The notes under the pieces: model-generated
What the model saw: only the letters and a program-made list of their open reading frames with translations
The model's database searches: none
Told to the model about the DNA's origin: nothing
Position numbers and translations under genes: made by a program
Shown: in pieces, positions 1-8,500 of the stretch
Layout: the number at the start of each line of letters is the position of its first letter
Position numbering within the stretch: the first letter of the stretch is position 1
Source of the DNA: Oscillospiraceae bacterium
GTDB lineage: Bacteria; Bacillota; Clostridia; Oscillospirales; Oscillospiraceae
Length of the DNA: 50,095 nucleotides
NCBI GenBank assembly: GCA_910575265.1
Contig: CAJTEA010000018.1
Coordinates: 1-50,095, forward strand
Reading direction: 5' to 3'

Positions 1-150
1 ATTGTACAAACAGCGTAATCAGGTTGAGAGACTTTTTCGCCGCATCAAGCGTTTTCGCCGTATTTTTACCCGCTATGACAAGATTGATGTTATCTTTTTG
101 ACTTTTGTCTATTTTGCACTTATTGTTGATTCCTTTATGTGAACACTACC
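1..150 (+). mobile_element. Right end of an IS5-like insertion sequence
   Basis: The window opens inside the 3' end of an IS5-like transposase gene and leaves the element shortly after its stop codon. The exact terminal inverted repeat cannot be placed because the other end lies outside the window; the boundary near 150 is an estimate. The downstream ORF stays open in the same frame from base 143, directly after the transposase stop, which is what an insertion into a longer gene would produce. Confidence 0.6.
2..142 (+). CDS. IS5-family transposase, C-terminal fragment
   Basis: The partial reading frame encodes 46 residues and stops at TGA 140-142. The text QRNQVERLFRRIKRFRRI followed by FTRYDK and a hydrophobic FVYFALIVDSF tail is typical of the DDE transposase C terminus in the IS5 group, where the E of VERLF is the last catalytic acid. 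Only the end of the gene is in the window, so activity cannot be judged. It would catalyse cut-and-paste movement of the element. Confidence 0.75.
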   Translation: MYKQRNQVERLFRRIKRFRRIFTRYDKIDVIFLTFVYFALIVDSFM

Positions 151-163
151 TAGTTTAGAAGAG

Positions 164-736
164 ATGGTCCAAAATGCACTTAAAAATCAAGCATGTGATT
201 TGAATGTATTGAATGAAGTTACTGGAAAGTTTCTGAATAATTCAACTTCCCCGGAATCGGTCGCTGACACCATCATAAGAATTTGCACACTGAACAATGT
301 GGAAAACACTATTATGCAATCCTTTGGCAAGATAAAAAACATAAATTTATCGGATATTCTACAACACATTATAACTAAAATAGAGGACACTTCAACTGCA
401 ATTACTATCTCAAATTTTGTAACTCTTGCATGTAATAATTTGAATTTAGAAAATGCATATCAATTATTAATCCGTTGCCTAGAAATATCTTTCAACCAAA
501 TTAATCAAACAAATAACAGTATTGAATGTCTCGAAAAAATTAAAAACCACACGGCTCAGTTGTCCAAATCGAAAAAGGAATTTATACCTGTCCTAAAATC
601 TGGATTCACATCTACGACAAGTGATGATTTGAAAAAAACCATCCTTGACCTTGTTCGTTTTCTAAAAATTAAACCCCAATTCAAAAAGGATTTAACTGGA
701 GATGATTTAGAGTTTTATAACAAAGAGATTGGATAA
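164..736 (+). CDS. Unknown protein, probably 3' fragment of an IS-interrupted gene
   Basis: The 190-residue product is AT-rich in codon use, predicted helical, and has no motif I recognise. The reading frame is open upstream to base 143, directly after the IS5-like transposase stop, and no convincing ribosome binding site precedes ATG 164. Both facts suggest the C-terminal part of a larger protein cut by the insertion sequence. Its end (LKKTILDLVRFLKIKP, then a short acidic tail) looks like helical repeat protein. A role in defence is possible given the neighbouring restriction genes, but that is only guilt by association. A strong hairpin at 761-797 closes the unit. Confidence 0.4.
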   Translation: MVQNALKNQACDLNVLNEVTGKFLNNSTSPESVADTIIRICTLNNVENTIMQSFGKIKNINLSDILQHIITKIEDTSTAITISNFVTLACNNLNLENAYQLLIRCLEISFNQINQTNNSIECLEKIKNHTAQLSKSKKEFIPVLKSGFTSTTSDDLKKTILDLVRFLKIKPQFKKDLTGDDLEFYNKEIG

Positions 737-760
737 AATCTGAGACTATCATAAAATGAG

Positions 761-797
761 TTACAGCGCCCTTTTCAAGTCGAAAAGGGCGCTGTAA
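761..797. terminator. Bidirectional hairpin between convergent genes
   Basis: A perfect 16-bp stem (761-776 with 782-797) encloses a 5-base loop. Its ends are TTACAG and CTGTAA, with the TTTTC/GAAAA block next to the loop. It lies between a plus-strand gene ending at 736 and a minus-strand gene ending at 801, so it probably serves both. Confidence 0.75.
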
Positions 798-800
798 ACA

Positions 801-1709
801 TCAGCTTTGGCTCTCCATTATGCTGCGATATTTTGAACGATCTTCTTCTGAAACCTTCAGAATGTTCATAGCCTGCTCAATTGTTAACCCCATGCCATCC
901 ATCAGATTCTGAATAGACATAAGGATTCCTTCCGCCCGGCCTCTATCTTCAGCAGTGGCCAGATCCGACTGCAGATCGGTCTGGAACTTCTTCCGACTGC
1001 GAAAAATAGCCCGCTCTTGCTCGTTCTGGCTGATACTCATTAAAAGTTCACCGGCCACTTGAAGCACCTCCTCCGATTCTATGACCTTGTTTACTGCTTC
1101 ACGATAATTGGGATCTGGCGCATACTGAAAGAATACCGACCACTTATCCAGCGCTGTCATCTCTCCTACTGGTTTTTTAACTATCTCGCTCAGCTTTGAC
1201 AACTCAACAAATGTCAAGCTGATAGCGTCTGACAACTGCTCCCCCGTTGTATCATGCCGCAGGGAAAACGAATTCATATAGTCCGGTGTACCAGGGAAAA
1301 TCGTATAGGAACAGAATGTAATTTGATAGGACCGGGCCAGCCGGTCATATCTTCGCAACCCTTTTGCAGACTGAGACGAATGCAGATCCGTCAGATAGTA
1401 GATGCTTTTCCCTTTCAGGTTCCGATGCTGCCCATCCAAATCCTCGACCATATGGCTGGCCTGCATTTCCAGATTTATTTGCGAACCATCATCAATTTTA
1501 CAGTTGACATCAAATCGTTCTGCTTTTTCCTCTGTGTCCCCCGGCGCCAATTCATTGGGATGGAGTACCACATCTACAACATTTCGACCTATGGTACTTG
1601 AAATCAGACTGATTAATCCTGGTTTAGCCTCCGGTGAAGTCAAAATCAATTTGAACACCCGGTCATCGGACGGCGGCAGGATATCCAAATCTATTGGCAG
1701 TAACCCCAT
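801..1709 (-). CDS. Rpn-family PD-(D/E)XK nuclease/putative transposase
   Basis: The 302-residue protein belongs to the Rpn/PDDEXK_2 family of recombination-promoting nucleases, which are common and often mobile in clostridia. It begins with the family's LPPSDDRVFKLIL block. Its core has ERFDVNC followed by a QINLEMQ strand, the D and E-x-Q catalytic signature, and then a YYLTDLHSSQ segment typical of the family. The C-terminal quarter is charged and helical (RGRAEGILM, EEDRSKY). ATG 1709 is preceded by GAGG nine bases upstream; a GTG at 1724 would add five residues. Its role here is inferred as DNA cleavage linked to mobility or genome rearrangement. Confidence 0.8.
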   Translation of the reverse strand: MGLLPIDLDILPPSDDRVFKLILTSPEAKPGLISLISSTIGRNVVDVVLHPNELAPGDTEEKAERFDVNCKIDDGSQINLEMQASHMVEDLDGQHRNLKGKSIYYLTDLHSSQSAKGLRRYDRLARSYQITFCSYTIFPGTPDYMNSFSLRHDTTGEQLSDAISLTFVELSKLSEIVKKPVGEMTALDKWSVFFQYAPDPNYREAVNKVIESEEVLQVAGELLMSISQNEQERAIFRSRKKFQTDLQSDLATAEDRGRAEGILMSIQNLMDGMGLTIEQAMNILKVSEEDRSKYRSIMESQS

Positions 1710-1792
1710 AAATATGCGCCTCACTTCTCTGTTGATGCTATTATTTTATCACATTTCAGCGCAAAAATCCAGTATATTTTTAGCGCCTTTTT

Positions 1793-2302
1793 TCAACCAT
1801 ACACGATTGTATCCTGAATCAGTCTATCTTCTAAGTCACTCAGACACACCCCGCATTCACGGAACATCTCCAGCAAATCAGGGCGGAGGTCTGTTAAATC
1901 ATAGTGGTGTTCTGCCTCGATGACTCGCACCTCACCACTCCACTGCTCTGCCGAACATACCAGCTTACAGTCTGGGTCAAGTCCTGCTTCTTCCAGCATA
2001 CAGGACGGAAGGCTGACCTTTGGAAGAATCGGTCCGTTCATCAGCTTACAGGGCTCATCCATCTGACAGTTATCGCAGTGGTCACAAGCTCTCGCCAAAG
2101 CAGACAGCAGATCCGAGGTCAACCCCTGCAATGCCTCCGTAACACGGATTAATTCCATTACCGTCATACCGCTAGGAATCACCACAGCTGCCTGGTCCAG
2201 CAAATGCAGTTCCAGCCGCTCCCACTCGCTCAAATTTGCTGTCTCCAGGTTTTCCGCCGTAATACGGACCTCAGTTTGGTTTGCTATTGTACACTGTTTC
2301 AT
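1793..2302 (-). CDS. Conserved small protein with Cys pairs, function unknown
   Basis: The product has 169 residues and begins at an ATG with AGGAGG just upstream. It contains a CDHCDNCQMDEPC cluster near residue 80 and two more Cys further on, which suggests metal binding, although a full zinc-finger pattern is not obvious. The N-terminal part (KQCTIANQTEVRITAENL) resembles the opening of small clostridial regulatory proteins, and the C terminus is acidic (LRPDLLEMFRECGVCLSDL). I recall similar hypothetical proteins in clostridial genomes but know no function. It lies upstream of the Rpn gene on the same strand and may share its transcript. Confidence 0.55.
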   Translation of the reverse strand: MKQCTIANQTEVRITAENLETANLSEWERLELHLLDQAAVVIPSGMTVMELIRVTEALQGLTSDLLSALARACDHCDNCQMDEPCKLMNGPILPKVSLPSCMLEEAGLDPDCKLVCSAEQWSGEVRVIEAEHHYDLTDLRPDLLEMFRECGVCLSDLEDRLIQDTIVYG

Positions 2303-2477
2303 TTTGTGTGCCTCCTATAGATGATCTTTAAAATATAAATTGGGGACCTGACCCATTAACTGACCCATTACCGGATAGACGGGGCTGGACGTATTGGACG
2401 CAACTGGACGCAAACAGGCTCAAAAAGACAGAATAACCCCTATATTGGACAGATTTTAGTGGATCGGAAAATCCGAG

Positions 2478-2527
2478 CTTAGTTCGGGTCCAAGAGGCCG
2501 TGGGTTCAAATCCCGCCACTCGGACCA
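2478..2527 (+). other. 3' fragment of a tRNA-Pro(CGG) gene, probable attachment-site scar
   Basis: The segment reads as an anticodon arm (CTTAG, loop TTCGGGT with anticodon CGG, CCAAG), a five-base variable loop, a T arm (GTGGG, TTCAAAT, CCCGC) and a 3' acceptor strand CACTCGG, then A and CCA. No D arm or matching 5' acceptor strand lies at the right distance upstream, so only the 3' half is present. Integrating elements that target tRNA 3' ends leave such a copy at their far end. Its orientation places the intact tRNA and the element to the left of this point. The adjacent terminator at 2531 fits native sequence downstream of a tRNA gene. Confidence 0.65.
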
Positions 2528-2530
2528 TGT

Positions 2531-2583
2531 AGGGGTGGAGATTTTGATACAAGGAGCATCAAGATTTCCACCCCTTCTTTTTG
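2531..2583 (+). terminator. Intrinsic terminator after the tRNA fragment
   Basis: The stem AGGGGTGGA pairs with TCCACCCCT and is extended by TTTGAT/ATCAA pairs around a short loop, followed by CTTCTTTTT. It starts four bases after the tRNA CCA, the position expected for a tRNA transcript terminator. Confidence 0.75.
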
Positions 2584-2628
2584 CCTATAATGGCTGAAAA
2601 CCGCCGATTTTCGTATATTTTTGAAAAA

Positions 2629-2676
2629 AGCACTGTCGCTGGCTGGGGAAATCCCGGCTGGCGGCGGTGCTTTTTT
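2629..2676 (+). terminator. Strong intrinsic terminator
   Basis: A 19-bp stem (2629-2647 with 2653-2671, several G-T wobbles, no mismatch) with loop GAAAT is followed by six T. It would isolate the tRNA side from the region to the right. Confidence 0.8.
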
Positions 2677-2700
2677 GCTTTTCGGGTGTTAATCCGGCTC

Positions 2701-2770
2701 TGTAACCGTTGAAACTTTAAGACAATCGTTAGAATAATGAGGTAATCGTTAAGAGTATGGGGTAATCGTT
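2701..2770. repeat. Four direct repeats at exact 20-bp spacing
   Basis: Ten-base units begin at 2701 (TGTAACCGTT), 2721 (GACAATCGTT), 2741 (GGTAATCGTT) and 2761 (GGTAATCGTT). The shared core is AA(T/C)CGTT and the spacing is exactly 20 bases, about two helical turns. The array lies just past the end of the restriction operon and next to the tRNA scar, so it may be arm-type sites for a recombinase or a regulator's binding array. No gene covers it. Confidence 0.6.
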
Positions 2771-2781
2771 GGGATTTCCCC

Positions 2782-4254
2782 CTATAAATTGAGTTTCAGA
2801 ATGTCCAGCTTAGTGTTTTCTAAATAGTGTCGGTACATTAAATCTGCGGGCAATAGGCGCACTTGGATGGGTTGTAAACCCAGATTTTCCAGCATAGACA
2901 TTGAAACTGACCCTTTGCTGATAATCGCTGAAGCAGCGGTCGGCATTAAAAAGCAGTTTCTCACTGTACCAATCTGGTGGGCATCCACAAAAGGCTGATA
3001 GGCAAGCTGATATAGATACTGCTTTGTGATAGATTCTATCCCAGGATGACCTCGAAGCACTTTATTATATTGAAGCTGGAGGTTATAATACTTTGCGTCA
3101 AAGATGATAAACTGGTAATCCCCATGGACATCTACGATAGAGATGAGGTCAGGAATGAGTGTATCCTCCGCTCTCTTCGAAAACGGCTCGCCGCTTGGTG
3201 CAAACCCGCACCACTCCGGTTTTTCAATCAAATCAATGAGTTTCCTGTGCCGCATCTCGCGGTATTGTCCCGCCAACTGGACAGGCAGACGCAGACCGCC
3301 AATTGGCCTCTGCAACTGGTTGTCCAACACTTCGGCGCAGACTTTTTCCCATACCAGGTTGAAACTGTTCGTGCCGAACATACTGAAGCAATCCAAATCA
3401 TCCAAGGCGCTGCTGTTGGCTATGTAGGCATACAGGGTTTTTAGCAGAAGCTGTTTGCGGGTGTTAAACTGGATGTTGAGTTCCTTGGTGATTCGCTCAA
3501 GAATGTACTCCTTGTCACCAAAGTCCTCAATCTGTTCATCGGAAATATCAACGCCCATAATGTCAAACAGGTCTAACAAATCGGCGTCTCTTAGTTCCAT
3601 ACTGCATTTTGTGAGGATACACTCATGCAGTCGCTTAAAATAATCAAAATCATCGTTTACGCGCTTCATCGTCAACAATTCCGGGTAATATGGCCGGTTA
3701 TTGCTAAGAAGGGTAAATGTCTCGTTGATGGTTTTATCCCAAAGAATATCCCCAGCACCATTCGATTCGATGATATCCTGTGTGTTTGTATAGGCACCGT
3801 ATTCGAAATAGTCCTGAAGGAGGAACAGCATGACCGCAAGCATATTAAACGCGCTGCTGTCGCTCGTATCATTATACATCCGAATGATCTGCTCTTTGGA
3901 ATTGTACTTTTCCAGCACCTTAAGCACCTGTTTTAGCTCTGGCGTGGGCGCAGTAGCATCGAGCAGGTATTTTGGAAAGCATTTTAGTACCCGGCCCTCT
4001 ATCGTGATAACCCCTACGAAGGTAAATACATACAGGTACTCGTTTTCGCCAACCTCAACATCTGCTATTTCAATGTCCTCGTCTATCAGCTCGGTAAGGT
4101 CTTTTTGTGTGTCATTTGCTTTTACAGCCTTGAGAACGCCATACTCTTTGAGCCGCTTCAGAATATGGACAGTCCTTTCCTCGGAGCATTGGAACTGATC
4201 CACCAGTTCATTTTGCGTATATCGCTTTTGTTCTCGCAGAAAAACTGAAATCAT
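2782..4254 (-). CDS. LlaJI-family restriction endonuclease subunit (R2)
   Basis: The 490-residue protein is the nuclease partner of the AAA+ subunit encoded directly upstream; the two genes overlap by ATGA (start at 4254). The N terminus (residues about 1-45, TQNELVDQFQCSEE then a recognition-like helix) looks like a winged helix. Near residues 370-395, IPDLISIV is followed by FIIFDAKYY, the PD...D-x-K signature of PD-(D/E)XK nucleases as in the LlaJI/McrC group. In LlaJI-type systems this subunit cuts DNA when its unmethylated target is engaged by the NTPase subunit. Codon use is AT-richer than in the prophage, consistent with separate acquisition. The specific target sequence cannot be read from the protein. 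Confidence 0.85.
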   Translation of the reverse strand: MISVFLREQKRYTQNELVDQFQCSEERTVHILKRLKEYGVLKAVKANDTQKDLTELIDEDIEIADVEVGENEYLYVFTFVGVITIEGRVLKCFPKYLLDATAPTPELKQVLKVLEKYNSKEQIIRMYNDTSDSSAFNMLAVMLFLLQDYFEYGAYTNTQDIIESNGAGDILWDKTINETFTLLSNNRPYYPELLTMKRVNDDFDYFKRLHECILTKCSMELRDADLLDLFDIMGVDISDEQIEDFGDKEYILERITKELNIQFNTRKQLLLKTLYAYIANSSALDDLDCFSMFGTNSFNLVWEKVCAEVLDNQLQRPIGGLRLPVQLAGQYREMRHRKLIDLIEKPEWCGFAPSGEPFSKRAEDTLIPDLISIVDVHGDYQFIIFDAKYYNLQLQYNKVLRGHPGIESITKQYLYQLAYQPFVDAHQIGTVRNCFLMPTAASAIISKGSVSMSMLENLGLQPIQVRLLPADLMYRHYLENTKLDILKLNL

Positions 4255-6398
4255 ACCCCTTCATCCTCTGGCACACCGTCAATAAACTGGCTACTGATCC
4301 CATCGCAGAAAATGTACACACCTTTGGTGTCAAATTCTCTGCAGATTTTCGAATACTGATTTCTCGATTTCTCGTCGCAGCCGCCAAATAGACTGAGACG
4401 CTTCTGTTTTGCGGCGTCATCAAACAGGTACATAATGACCTTGTTTTTAAATATGCGGGCAAAGGTTTCGGCGTCAATTGTATCGCCATCTGGCAGGCTT
4501 TTCTTGGAAATGAAATACGGACCCATCAGTTTATCTTCGTTAACCTTATAGGTCAGAAGCTCACTGTTGATGGCTTTACGGAGCGCATTCCATTCAACGA
4601 TGCGGCGATATTCGCCTTGACCAAGAATTACCTTCCTACCGGCAATCCCGGCTTCGCTGTCATCGATCCCCAAATAGGTGAAATCCCATCTGCGTTTAAA
4701 TGCCGTGTCCATCGGAAAAACGCCTTGGTCTGCGCTGTTCATCGTTGCCCATATAAACATATTGTCCGGGATGCGAATTTCCGAATAATCGTCCGGCGCA
4801 CCGCCGAGCTTCTCTGCCAAATGCTTTTTGATGTCCTCGGATGCCTGAATCGGATATTCGCTAACCTCATCCTCACCACGGTCAAGAAGCTGGAACACAT
4901 CGCCAAACACAGCGGCCACATTGGCACGGTTAATCTCTTCAATGATGAGGAGGAAAGGCTTAGGCTCGGCCGTTCTGCTGTTCTGAAGCGCTTTCACATA
5001 GGTACGCATGAACGGTCCTGGGACATACGCATAAGTGATGGCGTCCTTGCCGTCGCTGTCTTTGCACGGCACAGGCTTATATGTACCAACGAAATTTGCA
5101 TACGAATAGTCTGGATGGAAGGTTACACGCTCATATTCGCCGCCTGCAGCAAGGAGGGCATCTTTATCACAATTAAGGGTAAAGCTCTTACCAGTACCAG
5201 GTGCGCCAAAGAGAATGCGGTTATGCGGCTGGTCACTAACAAGCCCTGTCTTAAAATTGACTGGACAGGACTCCACTGTAATAGGATGTTCTCGTAAAAA
5301 ACGATTGTATAACTCGAGTCCGGCTGAAAGCGCTCCATTGCCTCGCGCCTGGTTGAAGGCTTCATATCCTTCAGAAGCCTTTATACTGTCATAGACCCTG
5401 CTGAACGAATCGGTATCTCTAATTTCAAATATGGATGTGCATGGTGCAATAGCGCCAGCAAATGAAGCCCCTACAGCCTTTAGCGCACTGATATACTGAT
5501 TTCTTGTGTTTTCTGAGTATAGCTCGCCGTTTGCTTTTGTAACGCAAGATAGCCACTCCTTAAACGCACTCTCAAGGTCTCTTTCTCCATCCGCCATCCT
5601 GTTCTCATGCATTATCATCACTTCTTGCAGAATCGGGAGTGGGTCCATAATACCAGAATAGCTTTCTGGGTATTCTTGAGGCAATAGCATCATTAGGGAT
5701 TTGGTTGCCTCGCTGCACTCCTCGTATTGGAATGCTCTCCTACCGAGATATGTATCTGCAAATTGTCCGATTATAGCGGCTATCCGCTCATCAAATGCAT
5801 CTAAATGGTTGGATAACTCAATAATGTCAGCTATTCTCTTATCAAAATTTAGCTTAAAGTAGCGGCCCGTTCTATCGGTTGAGTCTTTGCTTTCACCACC
5901 ACAAAACACGCAGTCTTTAACAGTAAACAAAACTTCATTTGGGTTGTCGGCGTTGGGACAACATTCAAGCCACATAGACTGGAGCCAAAAGTTATTTGCG
6001 CTCAAAATGGACCACTGTAAATTATTGGGCATTTTTACCCCACAAGTAGGTGGTAGCATCATAAACGAGGACATCACTTTACTTGGTGATACACGGCCTG
6101 TACCAACGCCCAGTTTCATCGATGTAGAGCCGTTCCCGCGCGGCTTAACTTCATATTTCGCTTTATCATCGTTCAATATGATGCAAAGATCTTCTCCAGA
6201 TTGGGAGCGAAAAACATACCTAAAAAGAGCAGTTTTCCCATCCAAAGATTCTGGAGAAACCAGTTGTCCACTTTCGTCGTAAAACCTGCCTGCTAAAAAG
6301 GCCTGCCCACCACCACTGTTCGAATTATATATGAAATGAAAATCAGCATCGTGACCAGAATATGTTGAATACTCTGCTATTTCCTCAAAATATGGCAT
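4251..6398 (-). CDS. McrB-like AAA+ restriction subunit (LlaJI R1 type)
   Basis: The 715-residue protein has a long N-terminal half, presumably DNA recognition, and a C-terminal AAA+ motor. The Walker A motif GAPGTGKS is near residue 400 and the Walker B segment FLLIIEEINRAN near 485. A later MNSADQGVFPMDTAFKRRWD stretch is the sensor and arginine-finger region typical of McrB relatives. The motor would power translocation or activation of the nuclease encoded just downstream. ATG 6398 has GAGG seven bases upstream; GTG 6404 overlaps the stop of the methylase gene and would add two residues. The gene is second to last in a tightly packed operon. Confidence 0.85.
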   Translation of the reverse strand: MPYFEEIAEYSTYSGHDADFHFIYNSNSGGGQAFLAGRFYDESGQLVSPESLDGKTALFRYVFRSQSGEDLCIILNDDKAKYEVKPRGNGSTSMKLGVGTGRVSPSKVMSSFMMLPPTCGVKMPNNLQWSILSANNFWLQSMWLECCPNADNPNEVLFTVKDCVFCGGESKDSTDRTGRYFKLNFDKRIADIIELSNHLDAFDERIAAIIGQFADTYLGRRAFQYEECSEATKSLMMLLPQEYPESYSGIMDPLPILQEVMIMHENRMADGERDLESAFKEWLSCVTKANGELYSENTRNQYISALKAVGASFAGAIAPCTSIFEIRDTDSFSRVYDSIKASEGYEAFNQARGNGALSAGLELYNRFLREHPITVESCPVNFKTGLVSDQPHNRILFGAPGTGKSFTLNCDKDALLAAGGEYERVTFHPDYSYANFVGTYKPVPCKDSDGKDAITYAYVPGPFMRTYVKALQNSRTAEPKPFLLIIEEINRANVAAVFGDVFQLLDRGEDEVSEYPIQASEDIKKHLAEKLGGAPDDYSEIRIPDNMFIWATMNSADQGVFPMDTAFKRRWDFTYLGIDDSEAGIAGRKVILGQGEYRRIVEWNALRKAINSELLTYKVNEDKLMGPYFISKKSLPDGDTIDAETFARIFKNKVIMYLFDDAAKQKRLSLFGGCDEKSRNQYSKICREFDTKGVYIFCDGISSQFIDGVPEDEGV

Positions 6399-6400
6399 AG

Positions 6401-7306
6401 TCACACCTCACTTTGATTAAAATTAGAAGAATACTGGATAATGCATTTTGCCACATATTTTGCAAGTGCAGGTGGAACAGCATTTCCTATCGCAAGCTCC
6501 ACATCTGTTTTTGCGCCAGGCAATGAAAAGCTATCCGGGAAAGTTTGAATATATCCTCGTTCTCGTGTTGTCAGTGGCCGCACACCCTCATGTATATCGG
6601 CCTTATCCGCATGATGTCGCTTGTAGTTTTCAGGAATCGGCCTGTTAATGCCTCGAATCGTTGCCGCTGGTTCGTCTACTGAGAAAACTGCACGCCTGTT
6701 ATAACTTCTTGGATGCATATAGTAAAACTCTGTATCTAAAGCATCGCCAAGGTAATCCCGCACAGACATTTGCCTTGTTGACAAATTAGAAACTAACGCA
6801 TCATCGAGAAACCCATCTGTCTCACCAAGCTTACCAATCAAAAAGAACCTATGTCGTTTTTGCGGCACACCACAACGACTTGCGTCTAAAACTCGTGATG
6901 TTAATCCATATCCCGCTGTTGATAGTATGTGCTTTAATTGCGCCACGGTAGAAAAACGCTCAATATTATAAACATTTTCGAACACTACCCACATGGGCTT
7001 AGCTTCCGCAACGATCTCACCAAATCGTATGGTAAGATTTGCTCGCTTTCCTAATTCCCGTTTGCCAGCTATAGAGTAGTCTTGGCATGGGGGGCCTCCC
7101 ATTATGAGGTCTGGACACATTTTTACAATCTGCTGGGCTACACTGTCATCCGCCAAATCCCTTTTATAAATGGGATGAGAAAAATTGCTCTCATATATTT
7201 TTATCGCAGCATCCCAGTTATCATAAGCTGCAATAACATCAAAACCAGCCTGTTCAAATCCCAATGACATACCACCGCAGCCAGCAAACAAGTCAATCGC
7301 TTTCAT
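6401..7306 (-). CDS. C5-cytosine DNA methyltransferase M2 of the LlaJI-type system
   Basis: The 301-residue protein has the ordered C5 methyltransferase motifs: DLFAGCGG (motif I, residues 5-12), GGPPCQDYS with catalytic Cys74 (motif IV), ENV (motif VI), QKRHR (motif VIII), and IGNAVPPALA near the C terminus (motif X). It transfers a methyl group from S-adenosylmethionine to C5 of cytosine. It is similar in length and layout to the enzyme encoded upstream, and the two genes are one base apart. Paired m5C methylases are the hallmark of systems that recognise an asymmetric site, with one enzyme per strand. A motif search cannot give the recognition sequence. Confidence 0.9.
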   Translation of the reverse strand: MKAIDLFAGCGGMSLGFEQAGFDVIAAYDNWDAAIKIYESNFSHPIYKRDLADDSVAQQIVKMCPDLIMGGPPCQDYSIAGKRELGKRANLTIRFGEIVAEAKPMWVVFENVYNIERFSTVAQLKHILSTAGYGLTSRVLDASRCGVPQKRHRFFLIGKLGETDGFLDDALVSNLSTRQMSVRDYLGDALDTEFYYMHPRSYNRRAVFSVDEPAATIRGINRPIPENYKRHHADKADIHEGVRPLTTRERGYIQTFPDSFSLPGAKTDVELAIGNAVPPALAKYVAKCIIQYSSNFNQSEV

Positions 7307-7307
7307 A

Positions 7308-8225
7308 TCATTTGCTACCTTCTATTCCCATAATATATCTCATCAAAGCTGCCCCCACAAATTTAGCCAAATTCACAGGAACGGCATTTCCAATCATTGA
7401 ATTGATGTCGGACTTGCCACCTATGAACTGAAAGCTCTCTGGGAAAGTTTGAATGTAGCTTCTTTCTTTCGGCGTAAGGCAACGCACCTGTGTTACCGGG
7501 ACTGGATCATTCGGATGCCCTTTATAGCCGTTTGGTATGGGTCGGTCTACTGCACGTATTGTCATAGATGGTTCATGAACGCTAAAAACGCCTCTACGGT
7601 TATAGTTCGTTGGAACCCTGAAGTAATAATCAATTCCAAGTGAATCCCCAAGATAATCGTGAATACTCATGGGCTTTTGTGCCAGATTAAGGCGAAGCTC
7701 TCCGTCCAAAAAGCCATCGGCAGCGCCGAGCATACCTACCACAAACATTCTTTTACGGGTTTGCGGCACACCACAATAAGCTGCGTCCAGAACCATTTGT
7801 GTCAGCCCATATCCAGCTTTACGGAAATGCGAAAGGGCCTTGTTAAAAGAGTTCGTATTGCGGATTGCCGCAACATTTTCCATAACAAAGTATTTTGGTC
7901 TAATTTCACTTACAATTTGAGAGTAGCAAATCGATAGAATGGCTCTCCCACGGCTTTCATCTTGAAAGCCTGCCGTTGAAAAGTCTTGGCAAGGAGGCCC
8001 CCCGATAATTAAATCGGGGACGAACTTTGACACAACCTTTACGGCTCCATCTACATCTGATAGGTCCTGTTCAATAGCAGAATGTTCGAAGTTCATTTCA
8101 TATACACGAAGTGCCGCTTTCCAGTTGTCAATTCCCGAAACGACATTAAATCCGGCTTTTTCAAAGCCCAGTGACATTCCGCCGCATCCGCAAAACAAAT
8201 CAACACATCTTATGTTAACTGTCAT
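7308..8225 (-). CDS. C5-cytosine DNA methyltransferase M1 of the LlaJI-type system
   Basis: The 305-residue protein carries DLFCGCGG (motif I), GGPPCQDFS with catalytic Cys79 (motif IV), ENVAAIR (motif VI), QTRKRM (motif VIII) and IGNAVPVNLA (motif X). The variable region between VIII and IX differs from that of the second methylase, as expected if each reads one strand of an asymmetric target. Only one base separates the two methylase genes. In the well-known lactococcal LlaJI operon the methylases come first and are followed by the AAA+ and nuclease genes, the same order as here. A methylase-first order lets protection precede cutting when the operon enters a new cell. Confidence 0.9.
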   Translation of the reverse strand: MTVNIRCVDLFCGCGGMSLGFEKAGFNVVSGIDNWKAALRVYEMNFEHSAIEQDLSDVDGAVKVVSKFVPDLIIGGPPCQDFSTAGFQDESRGRAILSICYSQIVSEIRPKYFVMENVAAIRNTNSFNKALSHFRKAGYGLTQMVLDAAYCGVPQTRKRMFVVGMLGAADGFLDGELRLNLAQKPMSIHDYLGDSLGIDYYFRVPTNYNRRGVFSVHEPSMTIRAVDRPIPNGYKGHPNDPVPVTQVRCLTPKERSYIQTFPESFQFIGGKSDINSMIGNAVPVNLAKFVGAALMRYIMGIEGSK

Positions 8226-8267
8226 TAAGCATATATCCTTTCATGGGGGCTGGGCAAGGAGGCTATT

Positions 8268-8459
8268 CTAACTGATTGCGCTTTCTCCACTTTTTACCCA
8301 CTCTTCCAGCTCAGACCTTTTAAATTTCCACTGCTTTCCAATTTTGTGGGCTGGAACACTCTTATCCTTTACCCACTTTCGCAAAGTAACTGGCTTGATA
8401 TTAAGGAATAGCGCAGCATCTTCAATGCCAATATAATTTTCGTTTGGTGAATTAGACAT
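8268..8459 (-). CDS. Small HTH (excisionase/MerR-type) protein, first gene of the restriction operon
   Basis: This 63-residue protein is a single HTH_17-type domain: IGIEDAALFLNIKPVTLRKW is the helix-turn-helix and HKIGKQWKFKRSELEEWV the wing, as in excisionase-like DNA-binding proteins. It is encoded 42 bases upstream of the first methylase gene on the same strand and directly behind a promoter at 8501-8529. It is probably a controller of the restriction operon, although such proteins are also excisionases of mobile elements. Canonical C-proteins of restriction systems are XRE-type, so this would be a different controller fold. The gene has GAGGTG just upstream of its ATG. Confidence 0.7.
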   Translation of the reverse strand: MSNSPNENYIGIEDAALFLNIKPVTLRKWVKDKSVPAHKIGKQWKFKRSELEEWVKSGESAIS

Positions 8460-8500
8460 ACTTATGCACCTCGTCCTCGTTTGGCCACATTATGTATTTT

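Noticed and set aside
2328..2552. Minus-strand 74-residue ORF with GFEPTASWTRTK
   Set aside because: This string is the known translation artefact of a tRNA gene's complementary strand; the region is a tRNA fragment.
2701..2770. CRISPR array
   Set aside because: The repeats are only about ten bases with ten-base spacers, too short for any CRISPR type, and no cas gene is present.
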